46,426 bases of DNA, taken from Ophiosphaerella korrae. Taxonomy: Eukaryota; Ascomycota; Dothideomycetes; Pleosporales; Phaeosphaeriaceae. This document shows positions 20,907-31,531 of the stretch, in pieces (the first letter of the stretch is position 1; each line of letters starts with the position of its first letter). The notes under the pieces are model-generated. The model saw only the letters and a list, made by a program, of their open reading frames with translations. It was not told the origin of the DNA and made no database searches. The DNA is taken from the NCBI GenBank assembly GCA_028456385.1, contig JALNQF010000328.1:1-46426 (forward strand). Direction: 5' to 3'. The position numbers and the translations under genes are program-made.

Positions 20907-21284
20907 TGTCAAATGTGACGCCGCCAGATGGAGCTGACTGGCTCGTGAGATTTAGATGGCCATCGATCGAGTATCGCGTGCGCGCCACTAGCCAATCAGC
21001 AAATTCTAGGAACACCCAGAATCTATGGCGACGCGCCGGCTCAACAAAGGGCAATCCTTGAGCATGAGAGTAACCAAAGAGCCTCACAAAGGTTACCAAC
21101 AGAAGCCGGCAGGCAAATGACAAAAAAGAGAGCACTCAATCAATTCAACTCTCACTCGAGTTCCACTCGATCACACTAATCGCTTGTGATCAATCAGTGA
21201 TACAATTATCACATACATTCCATCACACGCTATTAATCCTACTCCGGTTCACATCCATCAACTTGCGACCCTTCAAATCCGACA
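20907..21284 (+). mobile_element. Solo LTR, second subtype
   Basis: It starts TGTCAAATGTGACGCC and ends CCTTCAAATCCGACA, 378 bp, with matching short inverted ends. Internal sequence (GCGCCACTAGCCAATCAGC, GCGCCGGCTCAACAAAG) matches the copy at 15743-16170 in opposite orientation. No exact target duplication: flanks are CTCCC and CCTCA. Confidence 0.8.
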
Positions 21285-22211
21285 CCTCAATCTAGGACGC
21301 TAGTTGTCCTAGATTCTGGCTCCAATACTAGGCTTGCTTAGGCTTGCCCAGGCTGCCAAGACCTACTCAGGCTTGTACAGCTGCAAGCTTAGGTTACTTA
21401 GTCACAGCCCAGTTTTGAAATCCCTGTATGCCTAGGGTTCGAAAGCGGAAACAGACTTTAGTGCCGTTAGTCTCACCTGCGTAGAGAACATTGCTTTATA
21501 TCGAAAGTAGAAAAACGGATCAGCTATTTATCCGCAAGGACGGATCAAGTATCCTCACTGTTTGATTCCCCCCCTTATTCTAGTTTGATTTGGACTTGGC
21601 CCTGGAGAGGTGGTGTGTGACGGGGAATATGCAATTACAGGGCATATTCAGTGCGCGATTCGGGGCAGCGATCGGTCGGCAAATGATGCCAACAACTACT
21701 TGGCACATTATCGAAGTGGCATCTGCTTGTTACAAACGCTTTTATATATATATATATACATATATCGCGTCCGTCTCGGCCTACGAGGAGAGAGCCGTTG
21801 GACACTTGTCAAAATTGCCTTTGGCGTGCACAAATCGGCTTCCGGTTTTTACGCGCTGCGGTTGACTACCCCGCAGCGGCCCCTGTCGCGTTTAGTAGAA
21901 ACGTTGCTGCATTAGCCTTGGTTTGATACAGCATATCCCTGTAACTCAAAGATCACGCTTATAAGCCAGAGTGATGACTTGCTATCCAGCGGACGCCTAC
22001 TATCATCTAAAAGGAATACGTGAAGCATTCACTGCAAGGGCGTGTCCGGAACAGGTCAGCCGCCCTGTGCTTTTGATCATCTGCTGGAAAGCAAGGAGTG
22101 CCTACAGGTTGGTCGGGAATAGAATAGCAGCGGTTTACATTAATTGAGGTGTAATGATAAGATTATCTTAATCGACAGAAACATCCAGCCGAGCGTCTCC
22201 ATCTATCCTAA
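21285..22211. other. Intergenic, with a TA microsatellite
   Basis: Short repeats of AGGCTTGCYCAGGCT type lie at 21330-21400, and a TA run at 21745-21767. No gene was recognised. It is the downstream region of the RBR gene. Confidence 0.5.
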
Positions 22212-24811
22212 TCACCAATCCATAAAACGTTCAAGTCCAAGTCCGATGCCACCATGCTCTTTATTCATATGGTCATAGCAAGAGCTGCTCGTCCCGAAAA
22301 CTGCCATACACACCCAGCAGATATGCGCCCTACAGCCCCCGCAAGTCATATGATTACATCCCTCCGTCTTCTCAATTGGGGTTGTACATTTAGGACAGTC
22401 CTTGATGTTGAGTTTCCTCTTCAGCCTCTCGAGCGCCTCGTAGCCGCCCGATGTAATGTCTTTGTACTCTGCACACGTATAGTCGCCATGTCGCGCGTGG
22501 CAGGAGGTGCAGAGCGGCTCGAAACAGTTTGGGCAGATGTATGCTGGAGGCTTCGAGCTTGAGGCCGTGCACCGGTAGACGTAGCCACAATCTGGAGTTG
22601 GGCAGTAGTGGAAAGCCTCGGGGTGACGTTGGATGTACTCTTTGAAGGAAGACTGGAGGACCATTTCGAAGACAGATGACGAGAGATGGTCCTTTAGCTC
22701 GCGTAGAGCGAATACAGTTGAGCAAGTTCCCTCATCGCCTTGGCACCTGATTTGAAACTCCTCTTTGCTGGTCGATGCGGCGGATTTGCAGCATTCCTCG
22801 AAGCATTCGAGGCAGTATGTGTGCTTGCAAGAAGTTTGGATGGGGTTTTCGGCTTCGGAGAGACAGATCGGACAATCTCCTTCAGGCTTAGACAGGCCAT
22901 CGGAGAGAGAACGGATTTTTAAAGTGTGCTTGCTGTCCATAATTGCCAGGGCAGTTTCATATTGCTGTAGTGTGCCGTTGATAGTGATCCTCCTCGAGAC
23001 CACATTGAAAACGGCGACGTTCTTCCCTAATGCTTGTTCGATGCTCTTGAACCCACCATGAATCGTCCAAGAGAATTGATGCGGCTTGAGATCGATTTCA
23101 TAGCTCATAGATGGTTCTTCTTTGAGCATGCCCGTGATTTGACGAACCGCTTGCTGGAATTTCTCAGGAGGCCCGTAAAACCGGATTTGGCGCTTGGACC
23201 TGTCTCTAATAATGACTACGTCAAGTTCCTTCTCGATTAACTTGAGATTTTCGTATGCGCTTCCATTGCTGCTGAGTGCTGAACTCCAAACCGCATTTTC
23301 GCCATCCATAAGGACAGCTCCACTCAAAATTTGGTCAAGTGTTTTGCGCGTACTGGCCACATCTTTCGCATTATCGCCCTCAACCTTCAATGTTGTGAAC
23401 CGTTGCAAGGAGTCATGGTAAACATGGAACGCCAGATACCGTTCTTTCCAGGTCTTGCTTTCTTTATCGATTCTGCTCTTCAAGGCGAAGTAGACTTTCG
23501 TAGAAACCTTTACTTTGGCCGATTGGATCAGTGTTACGGTCAGTTTAGCCTCCCTGAGGATGTCAAGTGGTGCGTTATCCAGTGAGCATGCCGATCTAGC
23601 ATCTGCTTCATCTCGAAACCAAGCTGTGGCTTTGGCTCGCTTCCCTTTGCATGTGGGTGCGAAGTGGAAGCTCTCGAGTGGGCCATGCTCTTCTAGGCGC
23701 GAACGAACTTCAACGCTGACTTCCGTATCGGAAGCTTGGTAGCTAATGGATCCCATCTCAACGTGCCTTGGTTTATCCTGTGGTGATACGATGGCTCTTT
23801 CGACGTCTTTGGAAGTCGCATCGCTAGGCACATCGCTTAATGTAATAGTCCAAGCCATAGGGTTGTAAGAAAACCCCCGGCCCGGGCTCCTCCTTCCTGT
23901 AGAGGATTTGACAAGCTGGTCTAGACATTTGTACCTGCCTTGATTAAATTTCTGCCCAACCCTGTTCGCTATCTCACCGCTGCCGAAATTCAGCCACACG
24001 CTTCGAGTGGCTTTGTGCCATGATGTGTGGACTTTTCTGCAATTCGTTCGCTTGGCATCAATTGCTACTGGTGCTGCACTGAGGGCTGACCTCTGATTCT
24101 TGAGCCTAGTGCTCAACTCTTGGGCGAACGACGGATCTTCCACTTTCACCGTGGCCTTCGTTTCCGAAAATGTAGTATTCCTTGGGATGCGAACGCAGGC
24201 GACGTTTAAGTTAAAGCCTAGGCCACGAAGGATATTGACGATTGCTTCAGGAGTGATTCCTGGCGCAAGGCCTGTAATACATGCAAGAGAGTAGTCTGTC
24301 GGGAAGGACGCTTTGAGAATTTGGCCAAATTCGTTGAAGTATACTGATGCTCCTAAAAAAACCCGAGTAAAATCGTCATCACCCACTTGGTCCTGTTCAT
24401 AGTATCAATACTGAATTCTTCATAAGCTAGAGGGTAACTGCTTGCCTCCGCTTTGCTTAGCTCAAAATCTAGATTGCTGCTCTTTTCCACTTCATGACTG
24501 TCTCTGGTGTGAAGGAATGGACAAGAGCCTTTTTGACAACCCCCAGGCCGCGAGAGAAACTTGCACGGAACTTTTGCACGGGAGTCTGATGGTGCTTGAC
24601 GAGAGCTCTCGCCTTGTTGGCCTAGATGTGGGTCTAGGGAGGTCGTGATTGGGCTGATGTCCAGTCTCTTGATTGCCGGAATGGCCGAAGTGACAGGTCC
24701 GAAGTGGTTCTGAGTGCTTGTATTTCTTTCATGGACGAAGTCGCAATAGTCTCCATTCCGGCAGAATCCATGCGCGAAGAATTTGCACGGTGTCATCTTA
24801 GTCGGTGCCAT
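22212..24811 (-). CDS. CCCH zinc finger and RBR (RING-IBR-RING) E3 ubiquitin ligase, two exons
   Basis: Start Met 24811 (MAPTKMTPCKFF) was chosen because the N-terminal extension further upstream is unconserved-looking. Exon 1 (24811-24412) and exon 2 (24352-22212) are joined by a 59-bp GT-AG intron ending TTTTTTAG, giving 846 residues. Two CCCH fingers lie at C9/C17/C23/H27 and C83/C92/C97/H101. A middle region resembles RRM/KH-like RNA-binding folds (about 150-560; my inference). RING1 begins at 627 (CPICLSEAENP), IBR follows (YCPTPDCGYVY...CPNC), and RING2 is near 786 (CPKC) with the expected catalytic Cys at about 799 in GCNHMTC. RBR ligases pass ubiquitin through this Cys in a thioester step. 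The fingers suggest RNA or nucleic-acid targeting. All zinc ligands seen are intact. Confidence 0.88.
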
Positions 24812-25610
24812 TGAGTATGGAGTTGCTTCACCACTAATAAGTCGCAAAAGAAACCTGACGAAGAACTCTATTAGAGCTGAGAGATGAGGTGATGGGTGAA
24901 GTTGGAGGAGCCTGCCATGCTCAGTCTGAGAACCGCTGAGGTGTTGTAGGCCGAAGTTGAAGGTGGCTGCGCATCCCAGCCGCAACCCCGCTCCTGCCTA
25001 CGTGTCTGTGGAACCAGTACTTAAACTTAGACTTTGAAAGCGGCAAGGCTGTTGGAAATAATTGTGCTTAAAGTGGTCTGCTATTTGACATGACCATCAG
25101 ATGCAGGGAGGGTGATGGACCGCTCTGACCACAGGGTTGTAGTGAACAGTTTATGTGTGCTTGCCAGAAGAGAGAGGCTGCGCCATGAGGTACAGCTGCA
25201 CCAGCCACAGAGCCATTTGGTGACTAAGCCTGACTGGCCACATCTTCGCTACTGGAGCCACCCATGACACCGCTGTAGCGTTCGCTTGCTCGACTTCATT
25301 GACCACCGCTGCTCTCCTCTTAGGCCATGATGGATCCGCCTCTGCCTGTTCTGTGGCGGGAGTCTTGCGCTGCAGAGCAGGGAGTGAGTTGGGTAAGCTA
25401 AATGCGCAAACGAAGTGTTCTAAATTACGTTAATGATGCTGACTGACTGCCCTCCCCCTCTTTCAACAAGTCCTTTCGTTTGTTGCGCCTCGTCGGCGAA
25501 AGAGGTTTTGGGGATGGTATCCCTGACACTAACCGTGCTCTGCTGGCGGTGACCTGTTGATTGAGATCCAGGTCGGTTCGATTATTATGGATGCGCGCAT
25601 CCGCGCACAG
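24812..25610. promoter_or_regulatory. Upstream region of the RBR gene and intergenic DNA
   Basis: No gene was recognised. The segment immediately upstream of 24811 should contain the RBR promoter; no TATA box could be singled out. The rest has ordinary composition with short, motif-free ORFs. Confidence 0.3.
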
Positions 25611-27138
25611 CTATTCGTCGTCTTCTTCAACCAGATTATCACTAATCTTACTCTTCTGCTTCTTATTGCCGAGCTGGTACGCCTTTGCGCGTTTTTTTTT
25701 TTTTTTTTTTGGCAGTGCTAGTATTGCCAGCTCGTCTACGGATGTTGATTCTGATCCTTCATGGTCAGAATCAGCAGTGAAAATCTCGCTTTGCGCAGAC
25801 TGGCTGGTTGAGATGAACGAGGTGAAATACGTGTCGACCGGGCTCGTCATCGTTATCCGCCGTCTCATTGGCAGACGCAATAAACTCAACTCTCTTTTCC
25901 TTGGCCAAGTCTCGCAGATTGCGGAATGCCCCAATGCCTTAGCGATAAGTGTCCAAATTGCCAGTCAAATCAAAGCCTCTAATCTTAGTTGTGTGGTACT
26001 CGGGCTTCCCGTCCGCATCTCCTAGCTTAATTAGATACATCGCGTACAGCTGCAGGTAGCCGCTGTAGTAGGTCAACCCGAATGTATAGGCCTTATTATC
26101 AAACACCAGGTCGTCTAATCTATAGGACTGCATCCTGAGCATCCCTCAAGCGCCTGCCACAAGGTCTTGCGTGATCTGGCGCTTAGCTTCCGACGCCTTT
26201 CCGTCCGGGTCTTTCGCTTCCACGAAAAAGTTTAGGAGCGCAGGACGGTGTCGTTAGCTTAAAGGAATAATATACTACCTAAGGTCGTGCCGCACTTTAG
26301 GTCAGATCTTAGCAGTGCGAGACCTATTGAAGTAGTCCGGCTTTAGGTTGTTGAACAACTGGTCCTAGCCCAATAAGATGTTAGTCTTGCCTGTAATTAT
26401 CGAGAAGACTTAGCTCATTATTTCTACTTCGGTGGTGACTTCATCATTTTTCCGCCTGAAATGCAAGAACTCGTCGCGAGATAATGTTCAAGGTAACAGA
26501 GATGCACGAGGCTGTCTAAGTTTCTCTACCATCTCCTCTAAATTGTCAGGCTCAATATTATTATATCCTAGCAGATATATACCATTATCGATCAGTTCCG
26601 GTTCAAATGCAGCATCTTTGGAAGAGAGTGTAGTCGGCTTCGTGTTCGAGCTTAGGGCACTGGACTGGTCGGATTGACTCTGACCACGTTTGGAGCTCAT
26701 TTTAGCTTGTTTTCCCTGTTCTGGGTACTGTTAAAAGTTAGTATACTTATCTACAGCACAACAAAGATAGAACCAACTCCTTGGATGCTGCGCAGTTCTG
26801 GGCTACTACGCCGAGCAAAGCGCTGAAGCTGTTTGGCTTGACTATCTTCAACATCGCGCTTTGCACACCGTTTTTGTGAGGTAATAGGTCGAATTGCCCG
26901 CCTACCGAACTCTCGAAGTGCACGACGACAGAGCGGCACCCGCGAAAGCTTGTCCCAGAACTCTGGAGTCTCGCTTCGCGATGAATGTGACTGCTTTTGG
27001 CATTTGGCGGGTTATTGTTGTGGTTGCGATTCTGGCTGCGATTCTGGCTCTACTGTTGGCACTGCTGCTGGCGCTGCTTCCGATGCTTGTTTTCTTTTTC
27101 GTCTTTGGAACCTCAGCTCTTGTTGTGGAGGCATCATG
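25611..27138 (-). pseudogene. Fungal uncharacterised-family protein (possible PD-(D/E)XK-like), broken
   Basis: Reading from ATG 27138 gives MMPPQQELRFQRRKR, a stop, then TPEFWDKLSRVPLCRRALRE, KRCAKRDVEDSQ, a probable intron ending TACTAACTTTTAACAG near 26724, DAAFEPELIDNGIYLLGYNN, NLEEMVEKLRQPRASL, FFVEAKDPDGKASEAKRQIT, MLRMQSYRLDDLVFDNKAYT, GKPEYHTTKIRGFDLTG and AFRNLRDLAKEKR. This ordered series belongs to a large fungal hypothetical-protein family (I believe now DUF7924). The E-A-K near an upstream acidic patch recalls nuclease folds, but that is inference. At least six stops plus frame changes make it a pseudogene; most stops fit RIP transitions. Its start faces the kinase relic 220 bp away. 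Confidence 0.7.
25690..25710. repeat. Homopolymer T tract (about 20)
   Basis: A run of about 20 T lies inside the minus-strand pseudogene. It may come from slippage. It encodes a lysine run in one minus frame, probably without meaning. Confidence 0.8.
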
Positions 27139-27306
27139 GCCGTAAACGGTGGAGGGGAGATATCCGCGACGGAATTGCCGTAACGCGCCGGAAATGCGAC
27201 GGAGGCGGGGGCCGCTCGTTTAGCACGGGCTTGGCAGCGACATTAACACATGCGATTAGCCGGCTATCAACCGGGAGGCCCCCTGCCGATATTTAGCGCC
27301 TGCAGC

Positions 27307-27346
27307 TGCGATTTCCGACATGCGATTTCCGACAATGCGATTTCCT
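27307..27346. repeat. 14-bp tandem repeat upstream of the kinase relic
   Basis: The unit TGCGATTTCCGACA occurs three times in a row, the last copy degraded, ending 12 bp before the kinase ATG. It lies in the shared divergent promoter region of the two relics and could be a former regulatory array, or simply slippage. Confidence 0.75.
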
Positions 27347-27357
27347 TCTTTCCCATC

Positions 27358-28863
27358 ATGAAGCCTCTCATTGTGCGAGACAAATATCAGCTGGACCGCC
27401 GACTTGGTGGTGGCTCGTACGGCGAAGTGTACCTTGGTACGGGCATTCCTGTAACATCCATGAATCCATAACAAGACGACTAACTCATGCGGGCCATAAC
27501 TGCGAATCCGGACGAGAAGTCGCTCTCAAGCTCGAATACATCCAAGTTGAGCCTTCGCAACTCAAAAATAAGGTTGATATCTACAAAAAACTTAGTTGAG
27601 GCAGTAGCATTCCTCAGGTTTACTAGTACAGCTCTAGCTGCGACTTCAGGATCATAGCATTTAAGCTCTTAGGACCAAGCTTAGAGGACCTCTTCAACTA
27701 CTGCAGCCAGAAATTCTCCTTGAAGACTGTGCTACCACTTGCAGACCAGCTCATCTCTCGCTTCCAGTACGTTCATTCAAAGGGGTACATTCATGTCAGA
27801 TGAGGTGCGTGTGCCAGCGCAACGACTGCTCGCGCTCAACCATGCGCCAAGCTGAGATCGCAATCTCGACCCAGCTCAAAGGCAGAGTCCGCGAGTTGGC
27901 TCACCCAGCTGGCTCATGAGCTTCATGTGACGTTGGAGATCGGCGATGGCGATCGATCTGCGATGCTAGTGCGATACTAGCCTCGCCCCTAACTCAACCT
28001 CAACTGCGGCGCACCATCTCAACTGCTGCGCATCAATCCACGGCGCGCATCAACTCAACAGCGCCAGCCGGAGAGCTGAGATCTGGACCAACATGACCAC
28101 ACTCAATACGCCAGTCAACCATGAGACTCAAGATAACGGCTCTCCATCACCGAGCCGCAACGGCGCAGAGACAAGTATATAGATTGGAGGCAGAGCAGCA
28201 GATAGACGATGAGAGCAATCAATCAGTTCGATTCTTCACTCAATTTCGAACTCAGCGACTCAAATCTCACATCTCAAATCTGACAATTCATCAAGATGTC
28301 AAGCCAGACAATCTACTTATAAGTATTAGCACACAGGGCGATACTGTCTATATAACAGATATTAGTCCAGCTAAAGAAATTGAAAATCTAGACAGACACA
28401 TGTACTCCGTAGTCGGCACGCCGCGATATGCTAGCATCAACGCACATCTAGGGAAAGGTAAGTCCAGCACATATATAGAAGACCTTTCTAATGCGCCATT
28501 GCAGAGCAATCCCCTGGCGATAATATAGAATCTCTTAGATATTTTCTCTTATACTTCCTCAAAGGCTTACTTCCCTAGCAGGGCCTAAAATGTAAATCTA
28601 ACGAAAAAAAGAAGATAATACTCAAGAAGAAGCAGCAAGCAGAGAAGCAGCAAGCAAGGAAGCGCCGTCTCTTCAACGATGTTCCTGTTGAGTTCAACAA
28701 GTACTTTGAGCTTATCCGCTCGGACAAGGCACTCGATTATAGACATTTACAACGCCTATTCCGCGGTTTGTTCCGCCGTCAGCACTTCCAGTATGACAAC
28801 ATCTTTGACTGGACTAAATTAATGTACCTGAAGAAGCTGGAAGCAGAAAAGGACTCGAATTGA
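27358..28863 (+). pseudogene. Casein kinase I-like kinase, broken by an LTR and point mutations
   Basis: It begins MKPLIVRDKYQLDRRLGGGSYGEVYLG. An intron follows (27437-27492) whose branch point CTAAC survives but whose acceptor AG reads GG. Then HNCESGREVALKLEYIQVEP, stops where Gly and Trp are expected (TGA, TAG), [13 protein letters not shown], and GYIH, where an LTR intervenes (27794-28285). After it come QDVKPDNLLIS, VYITDISPAKE, SVVGTPRYASINAH, ESLRYFLLYFLKG, FNDVPVEFNKYFELIRS and DNIFDWT, ending at TGA 28861-28863. CK1 family features are clear. HRD has become HQD and DFG has become DIS, so catalysis would be lost even without the insertion. Confidence 0.9.
27794..28285 (+). mobile_element. 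Solo LTR in the kinase catalytic loop, perfect target duplication
   Basis: The 492-bp element starts TGTCAGATGAGGTGCG and ends CTCAAATCTGACA. ATTCA flanks it on both sides (27789-27793 and 28286-28290). It carries the family core and the promoter-like ACAAGTATATAGATTGG. It splits the His codon of the kinase HRD loop; removal of the element and one flank restores GYIHQDVKPDN. It is the longest and best-bounded copy in the window. Confidence 0.93.
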
Positions 28864-29382
28864 TTAGCGAAATTTGTAACATGTACTATTAATCACCAAC
28901 ACTTTCGCATCGGCGACAGCACTGTCTGTACCACGCGGGTGCTACTGTGTGTCTAGCTGAAAACCTTCTCAGTGAGGCTACGAAGAGCAGGAAGAGGCAT
29001 TGGGTGATCCATTCTTTTGTTTTTTTTTCTTCAGCACTGTTCCGGCATGGCAGTACCCGCTGATAGACTAGAATTCAGCTCCTATTTGGAGGTCCAGGAT
29101 TTTGAAGTGAAATCCCGGGCACAAGACCCCAAGCTTTGTATTGTAGCTGTTATCCATCTCCTTCTGCCGGACACGGCGTCACGCTAAGCTTGGCGCAAAG
29201 GAGTGGGCGAAACGGCGACTGGGACTTAATCATTCTGTTGCAGTTGGACATGGCAAAGGCATGGCAAGGGTTTTTAACAAACCAAGCGAAGGGATGGGCA
29301 CCGGGTTGTACTGATCTGACCTGACGTAAGTTTTCCTTAAATAAACGGGCAGGATATGAGGATAAAACCTCCATTGCTGGAT
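28864..29382. other. Intergenic
   Basis: No gene was recognised between the kinase relic and the next kinase fragment. A T-rich tract lies at 29018-29032, and nothing else stands out. Confidence 0.4.
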
Positions 29383-29619
29383 TCAGTGCTGGAAGAATGG
29401 ATCACCCAGTAACTCTTTCGCCGTGGACCGTTCCTTTGGATCCCAGGTGAGCAACCTTTTCGCAAACTTGATAAGCATTTCCTTGTCATCGTCAGGAATC
29501 GGTTCAATAGATGATGCGAAATCGAGTGATGGTAGGTCGCCCTTGTGCTGCAGCTGGTCTAAGATATTGTTAGTCGAGATAATTGGAGGCCTGTCAAACA
29601 CAGTCGATCGCCATACCAT
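29383..29619 (-). pseudogene. Protein kinase C-terminal lobe fragment
   Basis: IPDDDKEMLIKFAKRLLTWDPKERSTAKELLGDPFF is the terminal helix region (subdomain XI, with the Trp-Asp-Pro and Arg of the kinase C-lobe) of a fungal Ser/Thr kinase of the SRPK-like or CMGC type. (Sequence given here as two blocks: IPDDDKEMLIKFAKR and LLTWDPKERSTAKELL.) Nothing catalytic is present upstream, so only the 3' end survives. The stop follows at 29383. Confidence 0.6.
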
Positions 29620-29673
29620 ACAAATCGTAAAACAGGAACGTTCGCTTGCCTCATTGGAGTAGAGCTGACGGGA

Positions 29674-30977
29674 GTGGCCCTACTAGCGCCGTTATGCAGG
29701 CAAGATGAAGTTTGTCGAAATACTAAGTGCCGACGTGAACATCGCGAATGTGTCTTTGACTGCGCGAAGCGTGGTCCCAGGGCCCGAGAGGCTCCTCAGT
29801 GGACTCATGATGCAACAGCGACTGGGAATCATCCTGGTGTTGCGTCCGACAGCAGCCGTGGTGATACAGCTGTACCTGGAGAGGCAGAGACAACCAACGC
29901 CGAGCTTCCGACAATATGGCATGTCTGTATGTTCCGATTCAACCTCCCACCTCATCCTTGGAGCACACGATATCCCTGAATGAGACACTTGTCTTCTTGA
30001 ACGATCTACCCAGATCCCAGGGAGAAGGATCCACCGGACCGGCTATCGAGTCTTCTCTATCAATCCAATCAAGTCCGCTGGGGCACGACGAACGACGCAG
30101 GCCGTCGCACCCACCGATTTTGCACGGGTTGTCACAAATAGACGATGAGGCAATCCTTGTATGGAGCAAGGTTCCCTTTGTGCGGTTGGGCTGGTTCACG
30201 GCCCGAGAAGCGTTGACCTACATAGATATGTGAGTTTCATTGACTGTACTGTGTACTACTACTAGCAACTAAGCCTTGGTAGGTTCCAGTGCCATCTCGC
30301 ACCTTTTTGTCCCACTTTTATGAGCGAGCTCGAGGTTGGCAGATCCCAGCATGCCCGGATCGTGCAAGAACCCATGCTCTGCACAATTATTTTGATGATT
30401 GCTTCCCGCTTTTTTACCCTTCCAGGACCTGGAGGCTTAGCTCGGAGCTATATCATTCATGATCGGCTATGGCAGCAATGTGAACGTCTGATTCAACTGC
30501 TCCTGTACGGGCAAGAGAAACATGTGAGAAGAAATCGTGCTCTGTGCACGATCCAAAGCCTTCTATTACTTTCCGAATGGCATCCTCGATCCCTGGTCTG
30601 GTCTTTGCAGAGTGACTTGTGGGAAGGCAAAGAGCCAATGGGGCCTGGTGAAAGGCCGTCCGAAATTCGAGGACCATTCTGTCCTATAAGGTACTAGCAG
30701 GCTTTACTAGATCGAGCCAAACAATCTGATCGCCTTTCATTGGGATGTCTGTAGATGAAGCGCACAGAGAACCTTCATACATTGAGCATAGTTCGTATGT
30801 AACGCGCCGATGCAAATCTATGCGGTCAAACCGCTGTTTATGCGACATCTTGCTGACTTTGGATGAGAACACTCAGCAAAAGTTGGATAAGACCGAATCA
30901 CAAGTTATCCCAGCTGTGGATTTGGGCGGGCTGGGAAAATATAGTCTGTCAATTATGAGGCATTATAAACAACCATA
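29674..30977 (+). pseudogene. Zn2Cys6 fungal transcription factor, broken
   Basis: A damaged zinc cluster (CRQDEVCRNT, CRREHRECVFD, AKRGPR) is followed, after a one-base frame change near 29955, by HTISLNETLVFLNDL. Further on come WSKVPFVRLGWFTAREALTY, a good 53-bp intron (30230-30282), and FQCHLAPFCP, EEPMLC-like QEPMLCTIILMIASRFFTLP, HDRLWQQCERLI and LLLLSEWHPRSL, the middle homology region of fungal-specific transcription factors. A stop at 30695-30697 and more stops beyond end the similarity near RAKQSDRLSL. It would have been a nuclear DNA-binding regulator of the group that contains amino-acid-catabolism and protease regulators; its target genes are unknown. Confidence 0.75.
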
Positions 30978-31121
30978 AATTGATAGATCACAATACGAAC
31001 GAACAATACTGAATCGGGAAACTGATCAATTTCTCCAAGTAAATCTTATGGAAAACCCGACTACCTTCATGTTGCCAGGGAAGAATTGCAAAACTGGTTT
31101 TTACAAGTAGTACTGTATCAG

Positions 31122-31243
31122 TGTCAGATTTGATGGTCACAGATTGATGATGTGAACCGGAGTGAGAATCGAGTTGAGTTAAACTGATTGATTGATCTAA
31201 GTTGCTTGTGTTCTATTATATTACTTTCTACTGCTATTTTCAA
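31122..31243 (-). mobile_element. LTR fragment
   Basis: It starts TGTCAGATTTGATGGTCACA and follows the reverse of the LTR at 3083-3376 closely up to TTACTTTCTACTGCTATTT, where the TATA box of the other copy begins. The remainder is missing. It is the same subfamily as the 294-bp element. Confidence 0.75.
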
Positions 31244-31531
31244 GTGGATTCTACTCTTGGCATACACCCAACTAGGTTACTCGTTTTCGGGCCATTACAT
31301 CAGCAAACTCTTACTCGGCTCAACCTCGGCTCATTCATGCTCAGCCTGAATCACGCTTGCTTGGGCTTACTCATGATCAAAATCATCACACTCAGTTGCA
31401 TAATTGAAGGGGCGCAACACCAAAAAATCACTCCATTACGCTGCCAAAAAAATTTATTCTCTACCACAACCTGGTTCTAATTCGGGATCCGCCATTATGA
31501 GTCAATTTTTCGCAGCGCTGCGGCATCTCTG

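Noticed and set aside
21420..21450. AGGGTTCGAAAGC as a tRNA T-arm
   Set aside because: No matching acceptor stem, D-arm or anticodon arm could be drawn around it.
24353..24381. 29-bp GT...AG interval as an alternative intron in the RBR gene
   Set aside because: It is too short for a fungal spliceosomal intron; the 59-bp interval with the same acceptor fits better.
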